Positions 27,266-33,244 of a DNA stretch of 33,244 nt are shown in pieces. This DNA comes from Rickettsiales bacterium. Lineage in GTDB: Bacteria; Pseudomonadota; Alphaproteobacteria; Rickettsiales; UBA1997. The position numbers were made by a program, and so were the translations under genes. The notes under the pieces were generated by a model. That model had not been told where the DNA came from. It searched no databases and saw only the letters and a list, made by a program, of their open reading frames with translations. Position 1 is the first letter of the stretch. Each line of letters begins with the position of its first letter. The DNA lies in assembly GCA_020054685.1 (NCBI GenBank), contig JAHXBS010000027.1, forward strand, positions 9,306 to 42,549, read 5' to 3'.

Positions 27266-28831
27266 ATGAATCTCGCAATAATTACTAATGATAATATTTT
27301 CGATGCCATAATGGCAGAAAATACCACCTTATCATATATATGCGCTGCAATAAAATTAAATTACCAAAATATCTATATAATAGATCAGAGATATCAAAAT
27401 ATTAAATCAATTAAAGAAAATAGCTATTTTAGCGCTATAAAAATAAATAATAAAATTTTTAACAATTTAGCTGATAATTATCTAAAATATAATAATAAAT
27501 TATCGCAAATCATAACAAATGAAATCTTAAACTATCTATCAACACAAAATAAGCATCTATTTTCTTTTAGTAACATACTTCTTAGAGAAAAAAGCAAAGC
27601 AGAATTAATCCAGCAAAATAGCATTATTGAAAAAATTAATATTAAAAATATTTCAAATTTTACAATAATTAACCGCCTTGACCCAATATCTTACTATTAT
27701 AACAAGCAAGATATAAAAGATGCCAAAAAATATAATCAAACCCCTTATCACTACGTAATTAGTAGCTACAAAAAATTATTTGATAATTCTATCTTTAATT
27801 TTCCTATTGATAAATGCGATAAAATGGCACCATTAATTTTTGATAAAATATTAACTTCAAATAATAAATCAGCAATTTCAACTCCAACTTTTATTTGTTC
27901 TTTAAAAAATAGTAATTCATTGATCGCAGCTTTAAAATCTGCATTAAGAAATAATAAAGACCAGAAAATCGTTATCAAACCCCTAGATTCTGCCCAATCA
28001 AGTGGGGTTTGCGGTATTAAATTTTGCCAAGATAGCGCCATTAACCTTAAATATTTAAATAATAACCCTATCAATAAAATATTAGATCAAAATTTACAGC
28101 TAATTTATATTCAAAATAATTTAGCAAATAATGAAATTATCGAAATAATTAAAATATTGCTCTATTTGCAATGCCTTAAAATTAATAATGAAAAATTCGA
28201 TGATAATATTTATTTATCAAATATTAATGATGATCAAATCTTAAAAAATATTGACAAAATATATCACGACCAAATTATTATCCAGCCATTTTTAGAAGGA
28301 GCCCTGACAATAGGAGATATTAGAGTCAATATTATGAAGATTAATAATAAATGGCAATTTATTGGCCATAGTTTGAGACACCCTGCCAAAAAATATCAAA
28401 ATAAAATTGGATATAATTTTACAACATGTCTTAATCTTGGTGAATCGATCCCTCTTCCTCCCGAAATTATGCTGACTAATAAAGAATGTAAAAGACTAGA
28501 TGAAATAATAACAGAAATCCTTAAATTACTAAATGATAATAAAGAAATAAATAAGCAATATTTAGATTGCTTAGAATTAGGAGTAGATATAATTCCTAAA
28601 GGAGATAATAATAATTTATTTCTTGGAGAAATTAATCATAGCGACCCTGCCCTAACACCTATAAGCATTGCAATTCATAATAGCTGTATAGATATTGCAA
28701 AATCAATTAATAACAATAATTTTTCATGCACTATTTCAGAAGCAATTTTTAAAAAATATAATAATTTAGATTATATTAATTGCCTTGAACCTATGATAAA
28801 AAGCATTAAGCAATGTCAATTCACAGATTAA
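27266..28831 (+). CDS. divergent glutathione synthetase-like ATP-grasp protein
   Basis: ATP-grasp ligase distantly like glutathione synthetase (GshB). The N-terminus MNLAIITNDNIFDAIMAENTTL echoes the GshB start. NRLDPISYYYNKQ resembles the GshB 'R.DPP...Y' motif. KIVIKPLDSAQSSGVCGI is the first ATP-grasp lysine and loop, IIQPFLEGALTIGDIRVNIM the second, and LFLGEINHSDPALTPIS resembles the terminal metal- and substrate-binding EIN motif. At 521 residues it is far longer than GshB (about 310-320), with extra material at about residues 60-135 and inside the ATP-grasp domain (about 270-340). Substrate is therefore uncertain: glutathione, another gamma-glutamyl peptide, or a different amide ligation. 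Its 3' end overlaps the Nramp-like gene by 19 bp. Confidence 0.68.
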   Translation: MNLAIITNDNIFDAIMAENTTLSYICAAIKLNYQNIYIIDQRYQNIKSIKENSYFSAIKINNKIFNNLADNYLKYNNKLSQIITNEILNYLSTQNKHLFSFSNILLREKSKAELIQQNSIIEKINIKNISNFTIINRLDPISYYYNKQDIKDAKKYNQTPYHYVISSYKKLFDNSIFNFPIDKCDKMAPLIFDKILTSNNKSAISTPTFICSLKNSNSLIAALKSALRNNKDQKIVIKPLDSAQSSGVCGIKFCQDSAINLKYLNNNPINKILDQNLQLIYIQNNLANNEIIEIIKILLYLQCLKINNEKFDDNIYLSNINDDQILKNIDKIYHDQIIIQPFLEGALTIGDIRVNIMKINNKWQFIGHSLRHPAKKYQNKIGYNFTTCLNLGESIPLPPEIMLTNKECKRLDEIITEILKLLNDNKEINKQYLDCLELGVDIIPKGDNNNLFLGEINHSDPALTPISIAIHNSCIDIAKSINNNNFSCTISEAIFKKYNNLDYINCLEPMIKSIKQCQFTD

Positions 28832-30060
28832 TTTCAATTTTTCATATATTAGGGCCTGGATTACTAACAGCAAGTGCTGCAATTGGTACATCTCATTTAG
28901 TTCAAGCTACGCGGGCTGGAACATATTTTGGCTATGAATTATTAATATTAATAATATTAATCAATATTATTAAATATCCCTTTATTGAATGTGGCTATAG
29001 ATACACAATAGCAACTGGTAAAAATATTATCCAAGGATATAAGGAGTTAAGCACAAAATTACTTATTATTTTTACAATTATTAGTTTTTTCACTTCATTT
29101 GCTAGTATTGCTGCAGTTGGCTATATATGCGCTGGAATTATGCAATCTATAATCAATGTAAATATCTCATCAAATTTACTATCTATAATAATTATTTTAA
29201 TTTGCGCTATAATTATTGCGATTGGGCATTATCAATTATTAAGCAAAATCATGAAATGCTTTATGGTAATATTACTATTATCAACAATTACTACCGTAAT
29301 TATGATATATCTTTACCCAGCAAATAGTTCAAGCATAATCTATGACGAATCTGCCTTTAATATTAAATATATACCCTTTATGCTGGCCTTGATGGGCTGG
29401 ATGCCAGGACCAATAGAATTATCAGTATGGCATTCTTTATGGCTTGAAGCAAGAAATAAAAACAACACGCAAAATCTTAGCTTTAAACAGGCAAAATTAG
29501 ACTTTAATATTGGCTATTTTTTAACCATTTTAACCGCTATATTATTTTTAATTTTAGGATCAGAAATTCTAAGAAATAGTGGAGAGATAATCTCTAATAA
29601 TGGCACAGTGTTTGCCAAACAGCTAATATCAATTTACACCAACATGATTGGCAATTGGTCGCAACATATTATCGAAGCAATAATTGCTATTACAATATTA
29701 TCAACCACTATCACCTTGATAGATAGCTATCCAAGAACATTGGCAATATCTCTTAAAACACTTAATAATAATATAAAATATAATCAAAGAAATCTTCATA
29801 TTTCTATGATCTTTACCTCTTCAATTATTGCGTCTATAATATTATTACTTATCAGTAACTTTAAAACCTTACTTGATTTTGTAACAATAATAGCCTTTCT
29901 TACTGCCCCATTATATGCCTATATGAACTATAAATTACAATTTAGCAATTTAATACCAAAACAATATCAGCCTCATAAATATCTAAAAATATTAAGCTGG
30001 ATAGGCTTTATATATTTTGCATTTTTTGTTATAATTTATATATATAGCCTTATTAAATAG
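28813..30060 (+). CDS. Nramp-family transporter with altered metal-site motifs
   Basis: Polytopic LeuT-fold membrane protein of the Nramp (MntH) superfamily, about 11 helices in 415 residues. Helix 1 starts like Nramp (LGPGLLTASAA and QATRAGTYFGYELL), but the metal-binding DPGN motif is replaced: IGTSH, with Asp to Gly25 and Asn to His28. Helix 6 reads MGWMPGPIELSVWHSLW, with MPG (197-199) in place of MPH. Nramp-related transporters for magnesium or other substrates also lack canonical residues, so classical Mn/Fe transport should not be assumed. The start lies within the end of the ATP-grasp gene (19-bp overlap), a strong hint of joint function. Confidence 0.82.
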   Translation: MSIHRLISIFHILGPGLLTASAAIGTSHLVQATRAGTYFGYELLILIILINIIKYPFIECGYRYTIATGKNIIQGYKELSTKLLIIFTIISFFTSFASIAAVGYICAGIMQSIINVNISSNLLSIIIILICAIIIAIGHYQLLSKIMKCFMVILLLSTITTVIMIYLYPANSSSIIYDESAFNIKYIPFMLALMGWMPGPIELSVWHSLWLEARNKNNTQNLSFKQAKLDFNIGYFLTILTAILFLILGSEILRNSGEIISNNGTVFAKQLISIYTNMIGNWSQHIIEAIIAITILSTTITLIDSYPRTLAISLKTLNNNIKYNQRNLHISMIFTSSIIASIILLLISNFKTLLDFVTIIAFLTAPLYAYMNYKLQFSNLIPKQYQPHKYLKILSWIGFIYFAFFVIIYIYSLIK

Positions 30061-30112
30061 CCTAATATAACAATAATTTATAGCTATATCACAGCCTTAA
30101 TTATCAAATTTC

Positions 30113-30140
30113 TTGCAATAAGCTAGAAAAATGATATAAT
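30113..30140 (+). promoter_or_regulatory. promoter for the coiled-coil/ankyrin genes
   Basis: TTGCAA (-35, 30113-30118), 16-bp spacer, perfect TATAAT (-10, 30135-30140), about 73 bp upstream of the ATG at 30213. It separates the accessory genes from the preceding long operon. Confidence 0.55.
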
Positions 30141-30212
30141 ATAATATATTGATATTTTTAGTAAATTTTAAATATTTGAAAATAAGTTTATTACTAAATT
30201 AAAGATTTGGAT

Positions 30213-30737
30213 ATGGCAGACTTACCTGGAACTAAAATTAATTCTACAGAGGCACATAGTTTAAAAAGTTTATCAACTGCACAAGAAAACATATCAAAAG
30301 AATACGAATTATTAATAGATCTTCAAAAAGCTTTAGGTCAAAAAAAAGAAGCTGAAGAAATATATGGAGTTATTGATAATTATATTAACAATAATTCTAA
30401 TGGCTATAATTACAGCTATTCCAATAAAAAAAACTTAAAAGAAGTTTCAAAAATAATAGGATTGTTAATATTGGAAGAAGAGATTGAGAAAAAAATTAAG
30501 CAACAATCACATAATGTTTATGATCCAGAAGAAATAAAAATGCTTGAAGGTTTTAAAAACGAAGTAGAAGAAAGAATTGTCAAAACCCTTGAAAAATTAG
30601 ATGGTAAAGAAGATCACCGCAAAGATATAGAAGAACAACTGAATGAGATGCTAAAGAAGGAAGAAGCGGCACACTCTTCATTGAAAACACATGAAGAAGG
30701 AATAATTAAAAAAAATGACGAAGGAAGAGGTCTGTAG
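30213..30737 (+). CDS. hypothetical coiled-coil protein
   Basis: I do not recognise this 174-residue protein. The ATG at 30213 is preferred; an in-frame TTG lies two codons upstream. It has no signal peptide or membrane segment and is strongly charged and helical: LSTAQENISKEYELLIDLQKAL, KKEAEEIYGVIDNYI, an Asn/Tyr/Ser-rich linker (NNNSNGYNYSYSNKK), then long heptad-like helices (LKEVSKIIGLLILEEEIEKK and VEERIVKTLEKLDGKEDHRK). It sits 40 bp before the ankyrin gene, probably in the same transcript. Coiled-coil and ankyrin proteins side by side are common among secreted effectors of host-associated bacteria, but that role is only inferred. Confidence 0.65.
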   Translation: MADLPGTKINSTEAHSLKSLSTAQENISKEYELLIDLQKALGQKKEAEEIYGVIDNYINNNSNGYNYSYSNKKNLKEVSKIIGLLILEEEIEKKIKQQSHNVYDPEEIKMLEGFKNEVEERIVKTLEKLDGKEDHRKDIEEQLNEMLKKEEAAHSSLKTHEEGIIKKNDEGRGL

Positions 30738-30777
30738 CCATAAAAACAATAAATATTAACATACCAAATAATCAAAA

Positions 30778-31494
30778 ATGATTTTTTCAAAACAACAATC
30801 ACAGCTTATTGAAAATGCTATAACAACTAGTAATCTAGAAGAGCTAAAAAAAGTTATTACAAAAGATAATGTAGATCATGAATTTCATGGCTCACCTAAT
30901 TATCATGGCTCAATTTTACCTTATTGCTGCGAAAAAAAAATTGATCTTAAAATAATTAATTTCTTACTTGATTCAGGTGCCAATGTTAATGACTTCTGCA
31001 GCAATGGTTTTAGCGCACTTTATTATGCCATACGTTCAAAAAAATATGACATAATAGATATCTTACTTGAAAGGGGTGCGGATATTAATCAAAACGCTCC
31101 AATAAATATAACGCCTCTTACAATATCCATAGATGAAAATGACTATCAATCATTAGAAAAATTACTTAAATATGATTCTCAAAAAGGAGTTAAGATTGAT
31201 ATTAACAAATTATTACACACTGCTTTAGAGACACGAGACGTCAGCGCTGAAATTATAGAGATGATAATTAAGGAAGGAGCTGATGTTAATGAAAAAAATA
31301 GCGATAATAAAACCCCCCTATCCCTTGCGATTAGAAGACAAAAACAAGAAATAGTGAGTATGCTAATAGCATATGGTGCTGACGTGAATGAAAAAATTGC
31401 TGATATTTCCCCTCGAGAATTAGCTCTTAAATTAGATCGAGCTGACGTGAATGAAAAAATTGCTGATAATTTACCCTCTAGAATTAGCTCTTAA
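30778..31494 (+). CDS. ankyrin-repeat protein, N-terminal part of a frame-disrupted gene
   Basis: Cytoplasmic or secreted interaction protein built of about five ankyrin repeats. Recognisable repeat turns are SGANVN (66-71), RGADIN (99-104), EGADVN (166-171) and YGADVN (199-204), with helices such as FSALYYAIRSKKYDIIDILLE and TPLSLAIRRQKQEIVSMLI. The frame runs into a tandem 63/64-bp duplication (31378-31504); the second copy has one extra base, so translation ends at the TAA at 31492 instead of continuing. The intact ancestor evidently continued into the frame at 31451-32362, giving a protein of roughly 500 residues. Ankyrin proteins of intracellular bacteria often target host proteins; no target can be named here. 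Confidence 0.75.
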   Translation: MIFSKQQSQLIENAITTSNLEELKKVITKDNVDHEFHGSPNYHGSILPYCCEKKIDLKIINFLLDSGANVNDFCSNGFSALYYAIRSKKYDIIDILLERGADINQNAPINITPLTISIDENDYQSLEKLLKYDSQKGVKIDINKLLHTALETRDVSAEIIEMIIKEGADVNEKNSDNKTPLSLAIRRQKQEIVSMLIAYGADVNEKIADISPRELALKLDRADVNEKIADNLPSRISS

Positions 31495-31504
31495 ATTAGA
31501 TCGA
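31378..31504 (+). repeat. 63/64-bp imperfect tandem duplication inside the ankyrin gene
   Basis: Copy 1 is 31378-31440 (63 bp) and copy 2 is 31441-31504 (64 bp). Both begin GCTGACGTGAATGAAAAAAT and end TTAGCTCTTAAATTAGATCGA. They differ by one inserted base and two substitutions. Copy 1 is a multiple of three; copy 2 is not, and it shifts the frame. Loss of copy 2 would join LALKLDR of copy 1 directly to NDIIDTLIDNGG and restore one long frame. Confidence 0.9.
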
Positions 31505-32362
31505 AATGATATTATAGATACATTAATTGATAATGGGGGCGCTCTTGAAGAAGAGGATGATTCTCGACTTTCAAAGAAACAAAATGATAAAAAAGAACAT
31601 AATTTAATTACATTTAGAGCCTTTGAAAGAGGTAAAAACGAGGATTTCTCTCATTTTAGTGATCTAGGAAATGATGCTACTATTAATCAGGACTATTTTA
31701 TTAGATTATGTGAAAAATATGGCATTCCTCCAATGAAAAAAATAGATTTTATAGATACATTGATAAAAATTCAAGAAAAAAACAACAAAATATACTCATC
31801 TCTTGATTCTATATATTTACATCTTGAACCTATAATCAATGCACAATTACATAAATTAGATGAAACAACATACCCATCACCTGCAACCACAAACATATTA
31901 AAGACTGATAAAACAGATATAGGACAAAAAGCATTAGATGAATTTACAAAGCATAGATCGCAATTTTTCAGAACACTTTTTCATAAAGAACAAAACTATC
32001 AATTTTTACTAGATATCATCAAAAACAGCTGCAAAAACAGCTGTGATTATGATACGGAACAGCAGCTGATTGAAGAAGTTAAAAAATTAATCCTACCTCA
32101 TCCAGAGCATATAATGAGGGAAAAAATGCTTAGAGAATACGAAGTGATAAAAGAAAAAAATTTACAATTTCGTAAAGAAAAATCAATAATTGATAACGCA
32201 GAATTAGATCATACTATTACAACTTTAGAAGAAAGTTCTGGAAGTAAAGGTCATCAAAAGAGAAAGTGTGATAGTGTTTACGATAGCAGCGCTGGAACTG
32301 ATATTAGTGCAAGATCAGCCAAAGCTGTCTGTAACGAACATAAAATAGGACCTACTACGTGA
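31451..32362 (+). CDS. C-terminal part of the disrupted ankyrin-repeat gene
   Basis: Continuation, in the next frame, of the ankyrin gene at 30778. It begins inside duplication copy 2 with the end of an ankyrin repeat (YPLELALKLDRNDIIDTLIDNGGAL), then a charged linker and an unrecognised, mostly helical C-terminal region of about 270 residues without repeats. Segments include THRSQFFRTLFHKEQNYQFL, a small KNSCKNSC doublet and a basic stretch KGHQKRKCD near the end. The in-frame ATG at 31451 lies within the duplicated unit and lacks an obvious ribosome site, so independent translation is doubtful. Best read as the 3' half of one broken gene or of a gene that toggles frame. Confidence 0.65.
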   Translation: MKKLLIIYPLELALKLDRNDIIDTLIDNGGALEEEDDSRLSKKQNDKKEHNLITFRAFERGKNEDFSHFSDLGNDATINQDYFIRLCEKYGIPPMKKIDFIDTLIKIQEKNNKIYSSLDSIYLHLEPIINAQLHKLDETTYPSPATTNILKTDKTDIGQKALDEFTKHRSQFFRTLFHKEQNYQFLLDIIKNSCKNSCDYDTEQQLIEEVKKLILPHPEHIMREKMLREYEVIKEKNLQFRKEKSIIDNAELDHTITTLEESSGSKGHQKRKCDSVYDSSAGTDISARSAKAVCNEHKIGPTT

Positions 32363-32437
32363 TTTTTTTTGGAGTCTTTTTTCGATTTTCCTATTTGAAA
32401 TTTTTTTTGGGGTCAAACCCCGATTTTCTTATTTGTA
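32362..32437 (+). repeat. imperfect tandem direct repeat, two 38-bp units
   Basis: Units 32362-32399 and 32400-32437 each read A, eight T, GG[A/G]GTC, six variable bases, CGATTTTC[C/T]TATTTG. About three quarters of positions agree. The second unit contains a short hairpin GGGG-TCAAA-CCCC. It starts on the last base of the ankyrin stop codon and may act as a terminator region or be a relic of a mobile or palindromic element. Confidence 0.6.
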
Positions 32438-32592
32438 ATGGAACAACTTTAAAATGGCTCAGCGTGTGAATCCCATTACTAACTTTTCCACGGGGTTCGA
32501 ATCCTTATTTTATAAGGCTTTACCAGTTGGCTTTCTATTTAGAGATTTTTCAACCGAACAGGCGGTAATTACTTTTTACGAAAAATCTATCC
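32438..32592. other. structured non-coding stretch with several inverted repeats
   Basis: No open frame is seen. Short hairpins follow one another: GTAATGG (from 32436) with CCATTAC before 32480; CCTTAT-TTT-ATAAGG at 32503-32517; AGATTTTTC (32543-32551) with GAAAAATCT (32580-32588); and CCTAA-TTT-TTAGG at 32592-32604, at the stop of the regulator gene. The G+C content is visibly higher than in the surrounding DNA. It could be a decayed mobile-element end or an RNA; neither can be proved here. Confidence 0.4.
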
Positions 32593-32832
32593 CTAATTTT
32601 TAGGATTCAATTCCACCAAAATTCTGCTTCCTTCACCCTCAAATCTAATTCCCTCATTTTCAAGCACAGTGACAACTTTTTGCATTGTCTCAATTCTTAA
32701 ATTTCTAGCACCTCTTTCAAAATCACCGATGGTTGCCTTGGCAACTTCTGCCTTTTGGCTCAAATCTTCCTGACTCCAGTCCAGAAGTGCTCTGGCAGCT
32801 TTGCACTGTTTGTAATTAATTATGATATTCAT
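32593..32832 (-). CDS. XRE-family helix-turn-helix regulator
   Basis: Single-domain DNA-binding protein of 79 residues. QCKAARALLDWSQEDLSQKA, followed by EVAKATIGDFERGARNLRI, is a complete Cro/C1-type helix-turn-helix. The tail LENEGIRFEGEG matches a widespread alphaproteobacterial group of small XRE regulators, often found near mobile DNA. Base composition (around 40% G+C by estimate) and codon choice (GCC, CTG, AAG, GGC) differ from the A- and T-ending codons of its neighbours, suggesting recent transfer. No partner gene such as a toxin or phage function is adjacent. It is divergent from the sensor-kinase fragment. Confidence 0.88.
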   Translation of the reverse strand: MNIIINYKQCKAARALLDWSQEDLSQKAEVAKATIGDFERGARNLRIETMQKVVTVLENEGIRFEGEGSRILVELNPKN

Positions 32833-32850
32833 GCTCTATTAACTTGATAA

Positions 32851-32968
32851 GTCAGTCTTTTAATATTACTATTAAGTTGTTTAGTGTTAATACTAATGTT
32901 TTTGGATATGATTATATTATCAATAATCATTTTATTTCACAATCTTAATTTTTCTTATCATGTTTAAC
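32851..32968 (+). pseudogene. out-of-frame transmembrane segment, likely remnant of the kinase sensor domain
   Basis: This frame encodes about 38 almost entirely hydrophobic residues (SLLILLLSCLVLILMFLDM, then IILSIIILFHNLNFSYHV), enough for one or two membrane helices, and ends at TAA at 32966. It overlaps the kinase ATG (32960) in a different frame. Two stops close it upstream (TGA and TAA between 32845 and 32850), next to the regulator gene. Multi-helix membrane sensors normally precede this kinase type, so it looks like the surviving end of a truncated, frameshifted sensor domain. It could also be a leader peptide. Confidence 0.4.
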
Positions 32969-33244
32969 AAAATAGATAAAAGTCATGATAAAATTGAACA
33001 GGTTAAAAGTTTAGCTGGTTCAATTGCTCATGAAACAAGAAATCCGCTTGCTGGCATCAAAGGATGCTGTGAGTTGATGAAAAACAATTTAAATGAATTG
33101 ATTGAATATATTGATCTAATTCATGACTCATCAAGTCAGGGCTTGGCTATGATTGATATGATTTTGAATAATATTAGAGATGGTAATATTGATAAAAGTA
33201 ATTTTATTGATCTATCAATTTCAGATACGGTCAAAAAAGCAATT
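32960..33244 (+). CDS. sensor histidine kinase, N-terminal part (continues past window)
   Basis: Two-component kinase, 95 codons visible. The dimerisation and phosphoacceptor (HisKA) helix carries the H-box LAGSIAHETRNPLAGIKG with the phosphorylated His24, followed by the second helix with AMIDMILNNIRDG. The layout recalls CqsS/LqsS-like quorum-sensing kinases and related rickettsial hybrid kinases, which carry several membrane helices before this point. Here the open frame has only the ATG at 32960 after a stop at 32924, with no membrane segment in frame, so the gene may be 5'-truncated or frameshifted. The ATPase domain lies beyond the window. Confidence 0.82.
   Translation, partial: MFNKIDKSHDKIEQVKSLAGSIAHETRNPLAGIKGCCELMKNNLNELIEYIDLIHDSSSQGLAMIDMILNNIRDGNIDKSNFIDLSISDTVKKAI

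Noticed and set aside
32362-32437. Short CRISPR-like array
   Set aside because: Only two directly abutting, imperfect units with no spacers and no cas genes.
32490-32505. T-arm-like sequence GGGGTTCGAATCC suggesting a tRNA gene or a tRNA-derived attachment site
   Set aside because: No acceptor stem, D-arm or anticodon arm could be folded around it on either strand; the T-stem itself has mismatches. Not called as a tRNA.

Overview
The window is a very A+T-rich (about 70% or more by eye), gene-dense stretch of a bacterial chromosome. The gene families point to an alphaproteobacterium of the Rickettsiales or a similar host-associated lineage: a membrane-anchored cytochrome c of the CycM type, HemJ as the protoporphyrinogen oxidase, ankyrin-repeat and coiled-coil proteins, several prepilin-like proteins with an 'AFSLIE'-type cleavage site, and genes decaying in place. 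It keeps a GAPDH, AdoHcy hydrolase, a thiolase relic and an Nramp-like transporter. Metabolism is therefore less reduced than in Rickettsia itself. The order-level placement is inferred from families, not from a search.

Layout. Positions 1-2299 (minus) hold metG and a truncated xthA. prfA (plus) follows and ends at a strong bidirectional terminator. Positions 3601-5834 hold two divergent paralogous type IV pilin-like genes around a 644-bp gene-free spacer. Positions 6046-10680 (minus) form a compact run prs, cytochrome c, pgsA, prepilin peptidase, ahcY, greA with overlapping or abutting genes. hemJ and ddpX (plus) converge on rnhB, tsaC, an FKBP-like gene and yciB (minus). Next come a DsbA-like gene (plus), then a sodium/solute symporter, an ABC-2 permease and dprA (minus), then ppa and a thiolase interrupted by one in-frame TGA. 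An inositol-monophosphatase-family gene converges on a GAPDH whose cofactor site resembles the NADP-type GapB enzymes.

Positions 22484-22736 hold a 59-codon gene with its own promoter, Shine-Dalgarno sequence and 3' hairpin. From 23006 to 30060 one tightly packed plus-strand run carries a second DsbA-like protein, an MlaF-type ABC ATPase, three tandem prepilin-like proteins with lectin-like (LamG/ConA-type) C-termini, a divergent glutathione-synthetase-like ATP-grasp protein and a non-canonical Nramp-family transporter. This run is the most distinctive part of the window. With the two divergent pilins, the prepilin peptidase, the two DsbA proteins (pilin-type disulfides) and DprA, it suggests a surface pilus or pseudopilus apparatus spread over several loci, possibly for adhesion or DNA uptake.

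From 30100 the region looks like accessory DNA: a promoter, a coiled-coil protein, an ankyrin-repeat gene split by a 63/64-bp tandem duplication, a structured non-coding stretch with direct and inverted repeats, a G+C-richer XRE-family regulator, and the start of a sensor histidine kinase whose membrane segment lies in another frame. No tRNA, rRNA, CRISPR array or complete insertion sequence was seen.
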